Below, one piece after another: positions 18,893 through 28,028 of a stretch of 64,000 bases of DNA. The notes beneath the pieces are model-generated. The model was not told the DNA's origin. It saw only the letters and a list, made by a program, of their open reading frames with translations, and made no database searches. Position 1 is the stretch's first letter; each line of letters begins with the position of its first letter. A program made the translations under genes and the position numbers. This DNA is from a virus: IMG/VR virus record IMGVR_UViG_3300040770_000334, positions 55,659 through 119,658 of that record; one strand, written 5' to 3'.

Positions 18893-21031
18893 ATGTCATA
18901 TATAATAAACAATACTAACCCATTCGTATCGATTAAGATGACGGAAAAAGGTCGTGAACAACTTAGCATGGGTCAACTTAATTTCTCTTTCTGGGGAATT
19001 GGTGACTCTGAAATAAACTATAGTCGAGAAGCAATTGTTGATGGTAACCCAGCAGCTTTTCCTTCTACTAGTAAAATAATGAGACCTTTTGATAGACAAC
19101 CAAATATTAAAAGTTTTATAACACCATCTGGGTCACAAACACCTTACCAATTATTAGATAATGGTAATGTAAATGTAGTTAAGGCTATTGTTAACAACTC
19201 AGCAAAAGAAAGAGGATTTTTCACTAATGTTGATGGTGTTTATACTGCAATAGAAGGTGGTGTGTATTCACCTTATTCAGTTATTGTATCAAATATTAAT
19301 TTAGTTGGTACTAATAAAATAGCTGGTTTTAGTTCAACAACTAGCTTTACGGTTGGTGATATGATATTACTTACTTTAGCTAATAACAGATTGAGTATCG
19401 CACTAGATGATTCTAGTACCAAACCTTTACCTAAGCTTTGGTTCAAGATTATTTCGTTGGATTCTACATCAATTACATTAGATAGAAAAACACCAAATTA
19501 TTCATTAGAAACAACTTATAGTTCTAAGATAGTTGTCTATAAAAGTGGTGAAGTACATGAAACAATTGCAACTGAAAATACAACAGCATATTGGGATAGT
19601 GGAACACTTTCATTTGATTCCGCATCAAATGTTACGTGTCATGATGTACCAGTTTGGAACATGAATAATGTGTGGTGTGAAAATATTGCTGGTATTACTG
19701 GTTTGTCGTCTACTAGGTTATACGAGGATTATACTAAATTTGGTTCATTCGACTATTTGGGAGCTAAAAACCCATATTTAGGATATGTTTGTGGTGTAAA
19801 TACCGAAGATATACAAAAAGATTCACCTTGTTCTGATGGTACTGGCGTGAGTTATGATGATGATATAAGTAAATCTGTTTCCATATTACATTATACTAAT
19901 AACACAATTTCTAACCTTTATGGAGAGTTTTTGTATATTGATACGACTAAGGGTAAAACTGTTAAAATTACTATACCAAATTTAATGTACCATAGAAGAA
20001 ATTATAGTACTGGTGATGGTCTTGAAATGGGTATGACATTTGTTGCCAGCGGCCAGATTAAATTTGTTGGTACTAGTGATATTGAATATGTTGAGCTACT
20101 TGAAGATGCTACAATGGTTAATAAAACACCGTTAGTTATCGGTAGAGTTTACCCACAATTAAAAACTATAGTTATACATGACGATGAAATTGTTGCTGCT
20201 ATATCTTATAAGTCCAATAGAAACTGGACATTACCAAAATTAGCTGCAAATCTTACAGCACCAAGTTCTGATGTTGAAAACGGTATATTACCAGTTGATG
20301 CGACAATGTATTTGAGTTATTCGTTAGAAAATACTAATAATGGGTTAATAACTAGTTTACCAAACCAGAATTATGTTAAAATTAGTAACGCTACTAATAC
20401 ATCAAAAGATGTTTCATTCAGACTGATTGAAACGGATTTATTACCATATATGCGTAAGAAAGAGTTGGTTAACGATGGTTTTGGTTTTTATGCTGATAAA
20501 TTTAAATTGATTTATCAAATAGTGTTAAATTCAGATACACGTCCAGACCCAGGAGCTTGGAAAACATGTGATTTCACATCAAATTTTATAACGTATGGTC
20601 AAGGTCAAACAATTGACCCTAAAAATTTAGAGAATCAAAACCCAATATTAACTGGTTTTAATTTAACTTCAGAAAAAGATAATTCAGCAACAATTTTCTC
20701 AATTATTGAGACATTAAACATGGCACCAAACAACTCACCATCAAATTTACAATTTGGTGACGAGAAATTCTTTTACGGTAACTTAAAGACCTATATTGGT
20801 GCAACAATTTATAAAACAATTTTTGATATTAGAGTTAATTCAAGTCAGTTCAACTCAACATCAAATCCAACTAGAAGTAAGGATTTAGCAACTAATCCAC
20901 CAGTGATTAAAGTTAGTGAAGTAGGTATATATGATGAGAACAAAAACCTAGTTTGTATTGGGAAATTAAATACACCAATACCATTATCAGCTGGTAACAC
21001 TATAATGTTAGAATTAAGTATGGATTTTTAA
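18893..21031 (+). CDS. Structural protein, paralogue of the next gene
   Basis: The protein has 712 residues. Its N-terminus has MTEKGREQLSMGQLNFSFWG then IGDSEINY, and its C-terminus has VSEVGIYDENKNLVCIGKL. Both segments match the same regions of the next gene (LTPLGRRKL, GLGDSDANY, ISEVCLYDNTGNIIAIAKT). The two therefore share flanking domains around different middles. Such pairs are usual among baseplate or tail proteins that arose by duplication. I recognise no enzymatic motif. Confidence 0.75.
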   Translation: MSYIINNTNPFVSIKMTEKGREQLSMGQLNFSFWGIGDSEINYSREAIVDGNPAAFPSTSKIMRPFDRQPNIKSFITPSGSQTPYQLLDNGNVNVVKAIVNNSAKERGFFTNVDGVYTAIEGGVYSPYSVIVSNINLVGTNKIAGFSSTTSFTVGDMILLTLANNRLSIALDDSSTKPLPKLWFKIISLDSTSITLDRKTPNYSLETTYSSKIVVYKSGEVHETIATENTTAYWDSGTLSFDSASNVTCHDVPVWNMNNVWCENIAGITGLSSTRLYEDYTKFGSFDYLGAKNPYLGYVCGVNTEDIQKDSPCSDGTGVSYDDDISKSVSILHYTNNTISNLYGEFLYIDTTKGKTVKITIPNLMYHRRNYSTGDGLEMGMTFVASGQIKFVGTSDIEYVELLEDATMVNKTPLVIGRVYPQLKTIVIHDDEIVAAISYKSNRNWTLPKLAANLTAPSSDVENGILPVDATMYLSYSLENTNNGLITSLPNQNYVKISNATNTSKDVSFRLIETDLLPYMRKKELVNDGFGFYADKFKLIYQIVLNSDTRPDPGAWKTCDFTSNFITYGQGQTIDPKNLENQNPILTGFNLTSEKDNSATIFSIIETLNMAPNNSPSNLQFGDEKFFYGNLKTYIGATIYKTIFDIRVNSSQFNSTSNPTRSKDLATNPPVIKVSEVGIYDENKNLVCIGKLNTPIPLSAGNTIMLELSMDF

Positions 21032-21063
21032 TCTGAATAATAAAAAAAAGAAAAAATAAAAAT

Positions 21064-22260
21064 ATGGGATTTAATAAAAAAGCTGAAAAGCTTACACTAA
21101 CAGCTAAATTAACACCACTAGGACGTAGAAAATTGGTATCGACTAATAACTCACTAATAACTAGTTTCGGGTTAGGTGATTCAGATGCTAATTATAACGC
21201 TGTAAAACCATTGAGTAGCGGAGAGGTTCCAACAGAGGGCGGTGATATTGGTGTTGGTAAAACAGCGAGTAATAGCACCAGTTCTAACGTTATCATTAAA
21301 AGCTCACTAATTGTTAACGGTAATGGTATTGTTAGAAAACTAGTGGACCCACAATCATCAACAATTACCACTGAGAACATATCCAATGGTTACGTTACTG
21401 TAGGTGGTGATAACCTTAAATCATTTTTAATTAATAGGGATGATTTCGCAACAGATAGTTTGGTCAATTTATTTTATTCGTTCGGCCTATCGTTAGATAA
21501 AACTGGTGATAATAAATTCACTAATGTGCTTTCTAGCAATGGTGGTTATGCTGATACTGCAATGAATAATCTAGCGCAAAGTAAGATATTAGTGTTAGCT
21601 ATTAATAACACTGAATTTGGTGAAACTATTGATGGTAAGAGTGTTAAAATTACAATACCAACTACTGCTGGTGATTACACCCTATATAGTACATACCAAA
21701 AAAATGGTACTGCTTTGATAAACCAAGATGCAAATGTTAGAGATACAGCGTTAGCTACTAACGAGTTTGGTGATAATATTGCTTTCCTATTTTCTGATGA
21801 TATCCAAACACCTAATGGTGCTGGGTTAAGCTGGGGAACTGGATACGGTAGTGAAAAGCCATTTAGTCTAAATAACAAACAATTGTTTAACATACAATCA
21901 AATGACAATATTGGTGTTACGGCAGATAAAATTGTTGGTATTGTTTATTTAGATAAAGGTATGGTTGTTATCACAGACCCATTAATTGTTAATGACCGAA
22001 CTGAAAAACCAATATCTCAAATAACCGTTGGTTTCAATAGTATATCAACTGCAATTTATCAAAACATAACATGTATAGCCTCTAGAGGTGAATTTGGTAC
22101 GTCAACAAATAGTACGTTCAGAAGTACTGATACACCAAGGATTAGTGAGGTTTGTTTATATGATAATACAGGTAATATTATTGCAATAGCTAAAACTGAT
22201 AGACACATAACTAAAAACGTTAATGAGTTTCTTGCTTTAGGTATTAAAATATCATTATAA
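21064..22260 (+). CDS. Structural protein, shorter paralogue
   Basis: This protein has 398 residues. It shares the N-terminal GRRKL...GLGDSDANY segment and the C-terminal SEVCLYDNTGN segment with the upstream 712-residue protein but lacks much of its middle. It is the last gene of the structural block before DNA metabolism genes begin. A baseplate or fibre-attachment role is inferred. Confidence 0.75.
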   Translation: MGFNKKAEKLTLTAKLTPLGRRKLVSTNNSLITSFGLGDSDANYNAVKPLSSGEVPTEGGDIGVGKTASNSTSSNVIIKSSLIVNGNGIVRKLVDPQSSTITTENISNGYVTVGGDNLKSFLINRDDFATDSLVNLFYSFGLSLDKTGDNKFTNVLSSNGGYADTAMNNLAQSKILVLAINNTEFGETIDGKSVKITIPTTAGDYTLYSTYQKNGTALINQDANVRDTALATNEFGDNIAFLFSDDIQTPNGAGLSWGTGYGSEKPFSLNNKQLFNIQSNDNIGVTADKIVGIVYLDKGMVVITDPLIVNDRTEKPISQITVGFNSISTAIYQNITCIASRGEFGTSTNSTFRSTDTPRISEVCLYDNTGNIIAIAKTDRHITKNVNEFLALGIKISL

Positions 22261-22305
22261 CATTTACATTAGGTAATAGTTTGCTAACTTAAATAAAAAA
22301 ACTTT

Positions 22306-22953
22306 ATGGAAAAAGAACCAGAATTTATCCTTGCATTAGATGTTAGTACATCTACTATAGGTATTGCATTATTTGAGGATTTAGGTGATAAAGGGTCTCT
22401 TAAACTATTACATCATGTGAGTCCAACTGTTAAACCAAAACCAGTTAGTAAGACTGAAGAATTATTCCGTAAGGTTGATATATTTGAGCAAGAATTTTTA
22501 AGGCATTATAGTAACTTCGGGATAACTAAAGTTATAATCGAAGAACCATTAATCCAATCAAATAACATCTATACAGTGGCTATGTTATTAAGGTTTAATG
22601 GTATGATTTCAAAATCGGTTTATGACACTCTTGGGGTGATACCAGAGTTCATCTCATCGTATGATGCTAGAAAATATGCTTTTCCAGAGTTAATGGCGAT
22701 AAGAAAGTTTAAAAAAGATGGTACTCCATTACTTGAAAAACAAATCGCTAAAAATTTACCAGTTTTATTTGGTCAGTATGCATTTGATGTTGATAAGAAA
22801 TATGTACTTTGGGAAAAAGTTGCTGAATTAGAACCACAAGTAACTTGGTTTTACGATAAGAAAAATAAACTTAAAAAAGAAACTTTTGATACAAGTGATG
22901 CGTATGTTACGGGGCTTGGGTATATGAATAAAATAGGTCTTTGGCCTAGATAG
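22306..22953 (+). CDS. RuvC-like Holliday junction resolvase/nuclease
   Basis: This is a 215-residue protein with an RNase H-like fold signature. FILALDVSTSTIGIALFED at the N-terminus carries the first acidic residue (D of LDVSTS), and KVIIEEPLIQSN has the second acidic cluster. A C-terminal DTSDAYVTGLGYM segment supplies a candidate third acidic site. RuvC-like resolvases cleave branched DNA during recombination and packaging. It stands at the head of the DNA metabolism block and ends in TAG, a rare stop in this window. A strong terminator follows. Confidence 0.7.
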   Translation: MEKEPEFILALDVSTSTIGIALFEDLGDKGSLKLLHHVSPTVKPKPVSKTEELFRKVDIFEQEFLRHYSNFGITKVIIEEPLIQSNNIYTVAMLLRFNGMISKSVYDTLGVIPEFISSYDARKYAFPELMAIRKFKKDGTPLLEKQIAKNLPVLFGQYAFDVDKKYVLWEKVAELEPQVTWFYDKKNKLKKETFDTSDAYVTGLGYMNKIGLWPR

Positions 22954-22971
22954 TTGTTCACAAATAATTAA

Positions 22972-23018
22972 AAATTCCACTAAATTGAATTAATATTCTG
23001 ATTTAGTGGAATTTTTTT
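22972..23018 (+). terminator. Rho-independent terminator
   Basis: AATTCCACTAAAT pairs with ATTTAGTGGAATT across a 15-base loop and is followed by a T run. An A run precedes it, so it could act on both strands. It separates the RuvC-like gene from the primase. Confidence 0.8.
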
Positions 23019-23072
23019 GTTATTATACGTAAATTAGTGGAAAATAATTTGTATTTTTGTAAAAAAAGTAGA

Positions 23073-24026
23073 ATGTCGTTTTTATTAGTCAATATATTAA
23101 GTGGGTTTTTAGGTGAGTGTAGAGGTCACAATGAAGATACTGGACAAATCCGTTTTGATTGTCCAGCATGTTCGGCTGAAAATGGTTTAATTGATGGTGA
23201 TGGTAAGGGTAATTTAGAGATAAACTACGATAGAAGCGTTTTTAAGTGCTGGTCTTGTAAAGATAGGAACTATATGAGTGGTTCTGTACTTAAATTATTA
23301 AACAACTACGCTACACCAAAAAACATAAGGGATTATTTACTGGTAAGACCAGATGCTGATGTTATTACAGAAAAAGAACGTGTTGAGATTGTTGTTACGT
23401 TACCGAAAGGTTATAAAAAATTAACTGACTGCACATATAAAGATTTCAAGTATAATATAGCGATGGGTTATTTACGTAGTCGTGGTATTACTGATGATAT
23501 AATAAAAGAGTTTGAAATAGGGTATACTACTGAGGGAGATTTTTTTAATCGAATCATAATACCATCCTATGATAGTGAGGGTAAACTTAATTACTTTATC
23601 GCTAGATGGTTTGCTAAAGAATATACTAAATTAAAATATATAAACCCTATCGCTGAGAAACAAGAAATTGTTTTTGGTGAGTCAAAAGTCAATTGGGATG
23701 CAACGATTTATTTAGTTGAGGGTGCTACTGACTTTATAGTTACACCAAACTCGATTCCATTATTGGGAAAATTCATCTCAGAGATATTATTTGAGTTATT
23801 ATACACCAAAGCTAGTGGAAACATAGTTATTGTCTTAGATGGCGAGGATGAGGCTTATGCTGATGCGTTAAACATATATCACCAGCTAAATTTTGGTGAT
23901 TTAAGAGGTAGAATTAGAATTGTTAGACCACCAGAGAATGAGGACCCATCAACGATATTCCAAAAATATGGTTTTAAGGGCATTATTTCTTTATTACGCA
24001 CTGCAATTAAATTGCCAGAATATTAG
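23073..24026 (+). CDS. DnaG-type DNA primase
   Basis: The protein has 317 residues from ATG 23073; an upstream GTG at 23037 would add 12 residues. The N-terminus holds a zinc-binding module (CPACSAENG and FKCWSCKDRN). The C-terminal half has Toprim features: IYLVEGATDF (catalytic Glu), a helix, then IVIVLDGEDEAYADALNIYH (DxD-like acidic pair). Toprim primases make RNA primers for lagging-strand synthesis. I prefer the ATG because the region before it has a promoter-like TATTTTTG at 23052. The gene ends in TAG. Confidence 0.85.
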   Translation: MSFLLVNILSGFLGECRGHNEDTGQIRFDCPACSAENGLIDGDGKGNLEINYDRSVFKCWSCKDRNYMSGSVLKLLNNYATPKNIRDYLLVRPDADVITEKERVEIVVTLPKGYKKLTDCTYKDFKYNIAMGYLRSRGITDDIIKEFEIGYTTEGDFFNRIIIPSYDSEGKLNYFIARWFAKEYTKLKYINPIAEKQEIVFGESKVNWDATIYLVEGATDFIVTPNSIPLLGKFISEILFELLYTKASGNIVIVLDGEDEAYADALNIYHQLNFGDLRGRIRIVRPPENEDPSTIFQKYGFKGIISLLRTAIKLPEY

Positions 24027-24027
24027 T

Positions 24028-24429
24028 TTATAGCGTAGAATTATACCCGAATTCATTTTTCTCAGCTGCACCAATGCTAATTAAACTATTCCATACGTTT
24101 TGGGCATCTTGTGATTGGTTTTTATCTGAATAAAGTATTTTACCCATTTTTTTTAGTGATTTTATTATGTATAAATACATTCGTTTACCTATACCTTTTT
24201 TTCTAAATTCTTCTAAAAGTGTAACGCTATCAATTCTATAATTATCAGCATAATTGACTAATCTGAAACTACCAATTTTAACGCCATCGTATAATGGTAT
24301 AAAAACAGTTTTTCCATTAACAAATACTTGTTTAATAGATATTTTACTAAAATCAAATGGTTTTTCGATTGTTTTAGTTTCTGGTTGGTTTAAATTTTCT
24401 TTTAACTTATTTTTAATAAACTCCCTCAT
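24028..24429 (-). CDS. GNAT-family acetyltransferase with LxE-type N-terminus
   Basis: The protein has 133 residues from the ATG at 24429. The acetyl-CoA binding motif is clear: VTLLEEFRKKGIGKRMYLYI contains the Q/RxxGxG/A-type loop RKKGIG. The N-terminus MREFIKNKLKENL resembles those of several other proteins here (58553, 59334), which suggests a packaging signal. The gene is on the opposite strand to its neighbours and has its own TATTTATA motif (24442-24449 on the minus strand). It may acetylate host proteins after injection; that role is inference. Confidence 0.75.
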   Translation of the reverse strand: MREFIKNKLKENLNQPETKTIEKPFDFSKISIKQVFVNGKTVFIPLYDGVKIGSFRLVNYADNYRIDSVTLLEEFRKKGIGKRMYLYIIKSLKKMGKILYSDKNQSQDAQNVWNSLISIGAAEKNEFGYNSTL

Positions 24430-24441
24430 ATTAATCTTTAA

Positions 24442-24449
24442 TATAAATA
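24442..24449 (-). promoter_or_regulatory. Candidate late promoter for the minus-strand acetyltransferase
   Basis: Read on the minus strand, this is TATTTATA followed by TTAAAG, 12 bases before the ATG at 24429. Finding the motif correctly oriented on the other strand is good support for it being a promoter. Confidence 0.5.
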
Positions 24450-24450
24450 G

Positions 24451-24481
24451 TTGATTATTTGATAAAATCTTAGTAGGTTTG
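24451..24481 (+). promoter_or_regulatory. Bacteroidota-type promoter for the replication/recombination operon
   Basis: TTG at 24451-24453 and TAGGTTTG at 24474-24481 are 20 bases apart, fitting TTG-N20-TAnnTTTG. The start at 24501 follows 19 bases later. Confidence 0.6.
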
Positions 24482-24500
24482 CATAAATTACAAAAAACGT

Positions 24501-25283
24501 ATGAGTCAAGCAAAATTATGGGAAGGGCCAGTTTATTTAGAGCCAATAGCGCATAAATACATTCACAGAATTACTGGTAAGAAATATTCATCAGTTACAA
24601 CAACATTAACCTCTATCGAACCACATTTTGATGTCCAAGGTGTTTCAGCGGCTATAGCGAACCAACAAGATTCATCTAAACAAGAGCGATATATAGGTTT
24701 AACACAACAAGAAATTATCGATTTCTGGCAAAATTTAAACGATGAGGCCAATGTGTATGGTACTATGGTCCATGATATCGTTGAGCGTTATTTATTGGCC
24801 AATAAATTTTATTTCCCAAAAGATACACCAGAAGGTGAATTTGAACAAAAAGTTATTGATGGGTATAATGCTCTTGATATTGATGAGGGTGAGGCCGTTT
24901 GGCCAGAAAGAATTTTATTTTCTGAGGAACACGAATTAGCTGGAATGTCCGATTTAATAATTGATATTGATGATGTATATTTCGATGTTTTGGACCACAA
25001 AACCAATAGAGTGTTTAATTTCCATAATCCATATGGTAATGAGACATTATATAAACCATTCGACCACTTACAAGCCTGTCAATGGTCGATATATACTTTG
25101 CAGTTGAGTGTTTATGCTTACATGTACGAATTAGAATTTCCAAAGCGTAAATGCCGTAAAATTGTTGTTCTATATTGGGACAAGGTAAAAGAGAGTTTCG
25201 AGAAAATACATATTATGTATTTAAAGCATGAGGCAAAAAAATTGATTGAATTACATTACTATAACTTAATGAAAAACGCATAA
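24501..25283 (+). CDS. PD-(D/E)XK nuclease (RecB/Cas4-like exonuclease)
   Basis: The protein has 260 residues. Motifs in order are GTMVHDIVERYL (helix with the His/Glu of RecB-like nucleases), LAGMSDLII (the motif II Asp), FDVLDHKTN (the D-x-K catalytic pair) and QLSVYAYMYE (the QxxxY helix). This order is diagnostic of the RecB/Cas4 branch. Three bases separate it from the helicase gene, so it probably processes DNA ends together with the helicase and the gp46/47-like nuclease. Confidence 0.85.
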   Translation: MSQAKLWEGPVYLEPIAHKYIHRITGKKYSSVTTTLTSIEPHFDVQGVSAAIANQQDSSKQERYIGLTQQEIIDFWQNLNDEANVYGTMVHDIVERYLLANKFYFPKDTPEGEFEQKVIDGYNALDIDEGEAVWPERILFSEEHELAGMSDLIIDIDDVYFDVLDHKTNRVFNFHNPYGNETLYKPFDHLQACQWSIYTLQLSVYAYMYELEFPKRKCRKIVVLYWDKVKESFEKIHIMYLKHEAKKLIELHYYNLMKNA

Positions 25284-25285
25284 CT

Positions 25286-26671
25286 ATGAATAATATAGAT
25301 ACTAATCTTCTAGTCTTACCTAAAATAACACAAAAAATGGTTACTGAAAAACTAAAAGTAATTACCTCACCAAATATTGAGACACTTAACGAATTACAGT
25401 TAGAGATATATAATAAAATAACCAATATAAATGCATATAGTTTTTCACAGACCTTATTAACTGGGTATTCTGGTACTGGAAAAAGTTTTTTAGTGACTAA
25501 AATAATTGAAGGTCTGATTGCTAATGATAGAAACTTGGTAGTTGGGATAACAGCACCAACAAATAAAGCTGTTAGGGTTCTAAAAAACCTTTCATCAATT
25601 GATGAAAACCATAGACAAGTTGGTTTCAATACATTACACTCTTTATTAGGGTTAAAAAGAGTTATAACTAATGAAGGTAAGGAAGAGTATAAAGCTGATT
25701 TTAATAGTAGTGACATATCTGAATACAACATAATAATTGTTGATGAAGTTTCTATGTTAGACAATGAGATTTATAATACCTTAATCTTAAGTGCGAAAAG
25801 GAATAAGATAATGTTATTATTTATTGGTGATAGAGGCCAAATACCGCCAGTTAACGGTGGTGAATCCGTTTTATTCTCTATTGATTTGGAGAATAATTTT
25901 AATTTGAGTGATATAATTAGACAAGCTAAGGGTAACCCGATTGTTGACCTAGCGCAAAAAATTAGGTCTAACGAATCTTATGTGTTAGAAACAACGGTTG
26001 ATGAAAAGAACAACGGGATTATTGTTGTTAAACTAAATACTGAGATGCCATTACTTGAACATTACTTTAAGTCTGATAATTTTAATTCGGACCCAAATTT
26101 TATTAAAGTGTTAGCTTGGACAAATAGTGCTGTTAATTACTACAATGGTAAGATTAGGGCGATGATTTATGGTGAGGGTGCTGGTAAAATATGTGTTGGT
26201 GAAAAAATGATTTGTAATAAACCAATTATTGACAGTAAAAAACGTGTGCTTTTGAATAATAACGATGAGTTTGAAGTCATTTCTTTTTCAATGAAAGAAG
26301 AAAATAGGAAATATACTTTTAGTTATTATTCGATAGCCGTAATGTCAAATGGTGTCAGACATGTTATCAAAGTGCTTGCGGAGAAGTCTGAGGCCAGTTT
26401 CCAAAAAGAGTTATTAAAGTTAAAAACAAAAGCAAACAACTCTAGTGCTATGTCAAAAAGAAATGCATGGTCAGCTTATTTTAAATTGTTGGACAGATAT
26501 GCTGATATCAAATACAATTACGCTTTAACTGTTCATAAATCACAAGGTAGTACCTTTGATAATGTTATTGTGATTAATTGTGATATTAAAAGAGTAAGAA
26601 ACAACACTGAAAGAGGTCAATTACTTTATACAGCAGTAACTAGAGCAAAAGATAAATTATTTATAATATGA
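25286..26671 (+). CDS. dda: Dda/RecD-type SF1B DNA helicase
   Basis: This 461-residue helicase has Walker A GYSGTGKSF, motif Ia APTNKAVRVL, Walker B IIIVDEVSM, motif III LLFIGDRGQIPP, motif V LTVHKSQGSTFDNV and motif VI YTAVTRAKDKL. Dda-like enzymes unwind DNA 5'-to-3' and act in phage replication initiation and recombination. The stop overlaps the start of the nuclease gene (ATGA), which indicates a coupled operon. Confidence 0.9.
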   Translation: MNNIDTNLLVLPKITQKMVTEKLKVITSPNIETLNELQLEIYNKITNINAYSFSQTLLTGYSGTGKSFLVTKIIEGLIANDRNLVVGITAPTNKAVRVLKNLSSIDENHRQVGFNTLHSLLGLKRVITNEGKEEYKADFNSSDISEYNIIIVDEVSMLDNEIYNTLILSAKRNKIMLLFIGDRGQIPPVNGGESVLFSIDLENNFNLSDIIRQAKGNPIVDLAQKIRSNESYVLETTVDEKNNGIIVVKLNTEMPLLEHYFKSDNFNSDPNFIKVLAWTNSAVNYYNGKIRAMIYGEGAGKICVGEKMICNKPIIDSKKRVLLNNNDEFEVISFSMKEENRKYTFSYYSIAVMSNGVRHVIKVLAEKSEASFQKELLKLKTKANNSSAMSKRNAWSAYFKLLDRYADIKYNYALTVHKSQGSTFDNVIVINCDIKRVRNNTERGQLLYTAVTRAKDKLFII

Positions 26672-27480
26672 TAAAAAAAGTAATACACATTGGTGATATT
26701 CACATAAGAACTTTTAGGTTACATGATGAATATAAGGAAGTATTCAAATCTTTAATGTCCGATGTTAAGGGGTTAATTAAAGGTTATGAACGAGAAGAAG
26801 TTAGAATTGTTGTTGCTGGTGACTTAGTGCATCAAAAAATAGTTATATCAAACGAACAATTGATGCTTTGTACTTGGTTTTTTAAAGCTCTAGAGGAAAT
26901 TGCCCCATTAATTGTCATTGCTGGGAATCATGATTTACTTGAGAACAATAAGGACCGTTTAGATAGTATTACACCAGTGGTGCAGTTCCTACCAGATTTG
27001 AATATTAATTATTTTAAGGAATCTAAGTGTTATTTAGATGATAACATTGTTTGGTCCACATATTCTATTTTTGAAGAAAATGCGACCCCAGACATAGCAT
27101 CAGCTAGGTTACAGTTTGGTGATGATAAAACCTATATTGGGTTGTACCATGCTGCATTGGTAAACGCTAAAACTGATATTGGTTTTGAGATTGACCATGG
27201 TGCTGGGTTAGAGATTTTTGAGGGTTGTGATATCGTGATGATGGGTGATATACATAAAAGACAATCATTCAATCACAAAGGAACGGTTGTTGCATATTGC
27301 GGTTCGCTTGTCCAACAAAATTTTGGTGAAAAAGTTGGTGGGCATGGATTTTTATTTTGGGATATTGAGTCAAAGACCTATACTGAACACGATGTTGATA
27401 ATAGACATCCTTATTACCAATTTAAGCTTAAATCACTTGACGATTTAGATAACGGAACCGAGAAACTAACAAATAAGTAA
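26668..27480 (+). CDS. gp47/SbcD-like recombination nuclease subunit
   Basis: The protein has 270 residues and calcineurin-like phosphoesterase motifs: GDIHIR, VVAGDLVHQ, VIAGNHD, LYHAAL and GDIHKRQ. These bind the two metal ions in Mre11/SbcD/T4 gp47 nucleases. Its partner, the gp46-like ATPase, lies two small genes downstream. Together they process DNA ends for phage recombination. Confidence 0.9.
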   Translation: MIKKVIHIGDIHIRTFRLHDEYKEVFKSLMSDVKGLIKGYEREEVRIVVAGDLVHQKIVISNEQLMLCTWFFKALEEIAPLIVIAGNHDLLENNKDRLDSITPVVQFLPDLNINYFKESKCYLDDNIVWSTYSIFEENATPDIASARLQFGDDKTYIGLYHAALVNAKTDIGFEIDHGAGLEIFEGCDIVMMGDIHKRQSFNHKGTVVAYCGSLVQQNFGEKVGGHGFLFWDIESKTYTEHDVDNRHPYYQFKLKSLDDLDNGTEKLTNK

Positions 27481-27483
27481 ATT

Positions 27484-27705
27484 ATGAAATTAAAAGAATT
27501 AAAAGATTATATTAACAGCCTACCAAGTAGGTTAGATGATTTCACTGTTGTAAATGGTGAAATGGTTAATGTTGAAGATGGTAAGAATTTAATGTTGGTT
27601 AATAACACTGTTGTTACGGTATATGTTGATGAAGAAACTAGTGAGATACAAATTTTACACCAGTCGGAAGACGATATCAAGGATATGGTAATAAACGGGG
27701 TGTAA
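27484..27705 (+). CDS. Small acidic protein within the recombination operon
   Basis: The protein has 73 residues (MKLKELKDYINSLPSRLDDF start) and an acidic C-terminus. It is four bases behind gp47 and overlaps the following ATG (TAATGG). No domain is recognised. The conserved insertion point between two nuclease subunits suggests an accessory role, but this is inference. Confidence 0.65.
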   Translation: MKLKELKDYINSLPSRLDDFTVVNGEMVNVEDGKNLMLVNNTVVTVYVDEETSEIQILHQSEDDIKDMVINGV

Positions 27706-28028
27706 TGGATATCACTGAAAAAATACAAAAAGAGATAGCTATTTACTGTAAAGCTAATGGGATTGATGACGTTAATGGGTTTTTAAATGGTTTAGTAGTA
27801 AAAGCCTTTAATATAGAAAAATATGGCGCAACCCCAAACTACCCATCTGATAAATTAATCAAAGCAGTAAAAGAACCAAAACCAAAAGTAGTTAAAGTCA
27901 AACCAATTTCACTAACGGTATCGTACCCACTTGAGGATTTGATTGAAGCGCACGCAAAAGAGGCTGAGGCGTTAAAAGATGCCCTTAAAATAGATAAAAA
28001 AAAATTAGATTTATATGACGAAAATTAA
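27705..28028 (+). CDS. Small protein within the recombination operon
   Basis: The product has 107 residues. An N-terminal helical part (MDITEKIQKEIAIYCKANGI) is followed by a Lys/Pro linker (KEPKPKVVKVKP) and a C-terminal helix rich in Ala, Glu and Lys. The end overlaps the start of the gp46-like gene by 14 bases. The function is unknown. Confidence 0.65.
   Translation: MDITEKIQKEIAIYCKANGIDDVNGFLNGLVVKAFNIEKYGATPNYPSDKLIKAVKEPKPKVVKVKPISLTVSYPLEDLIEAHAKEAEALKDALKIDKKKLDLYDEN

Noticed and set aside
2-22260. Genome-wide recoding of UAG as sense
   Set aside because: The structural genes are long and uninterrupted with standard stops, and several genes end in UAG. In-frame UAG was found only at the release factor, Pth2 and the 63.65 kb leader.
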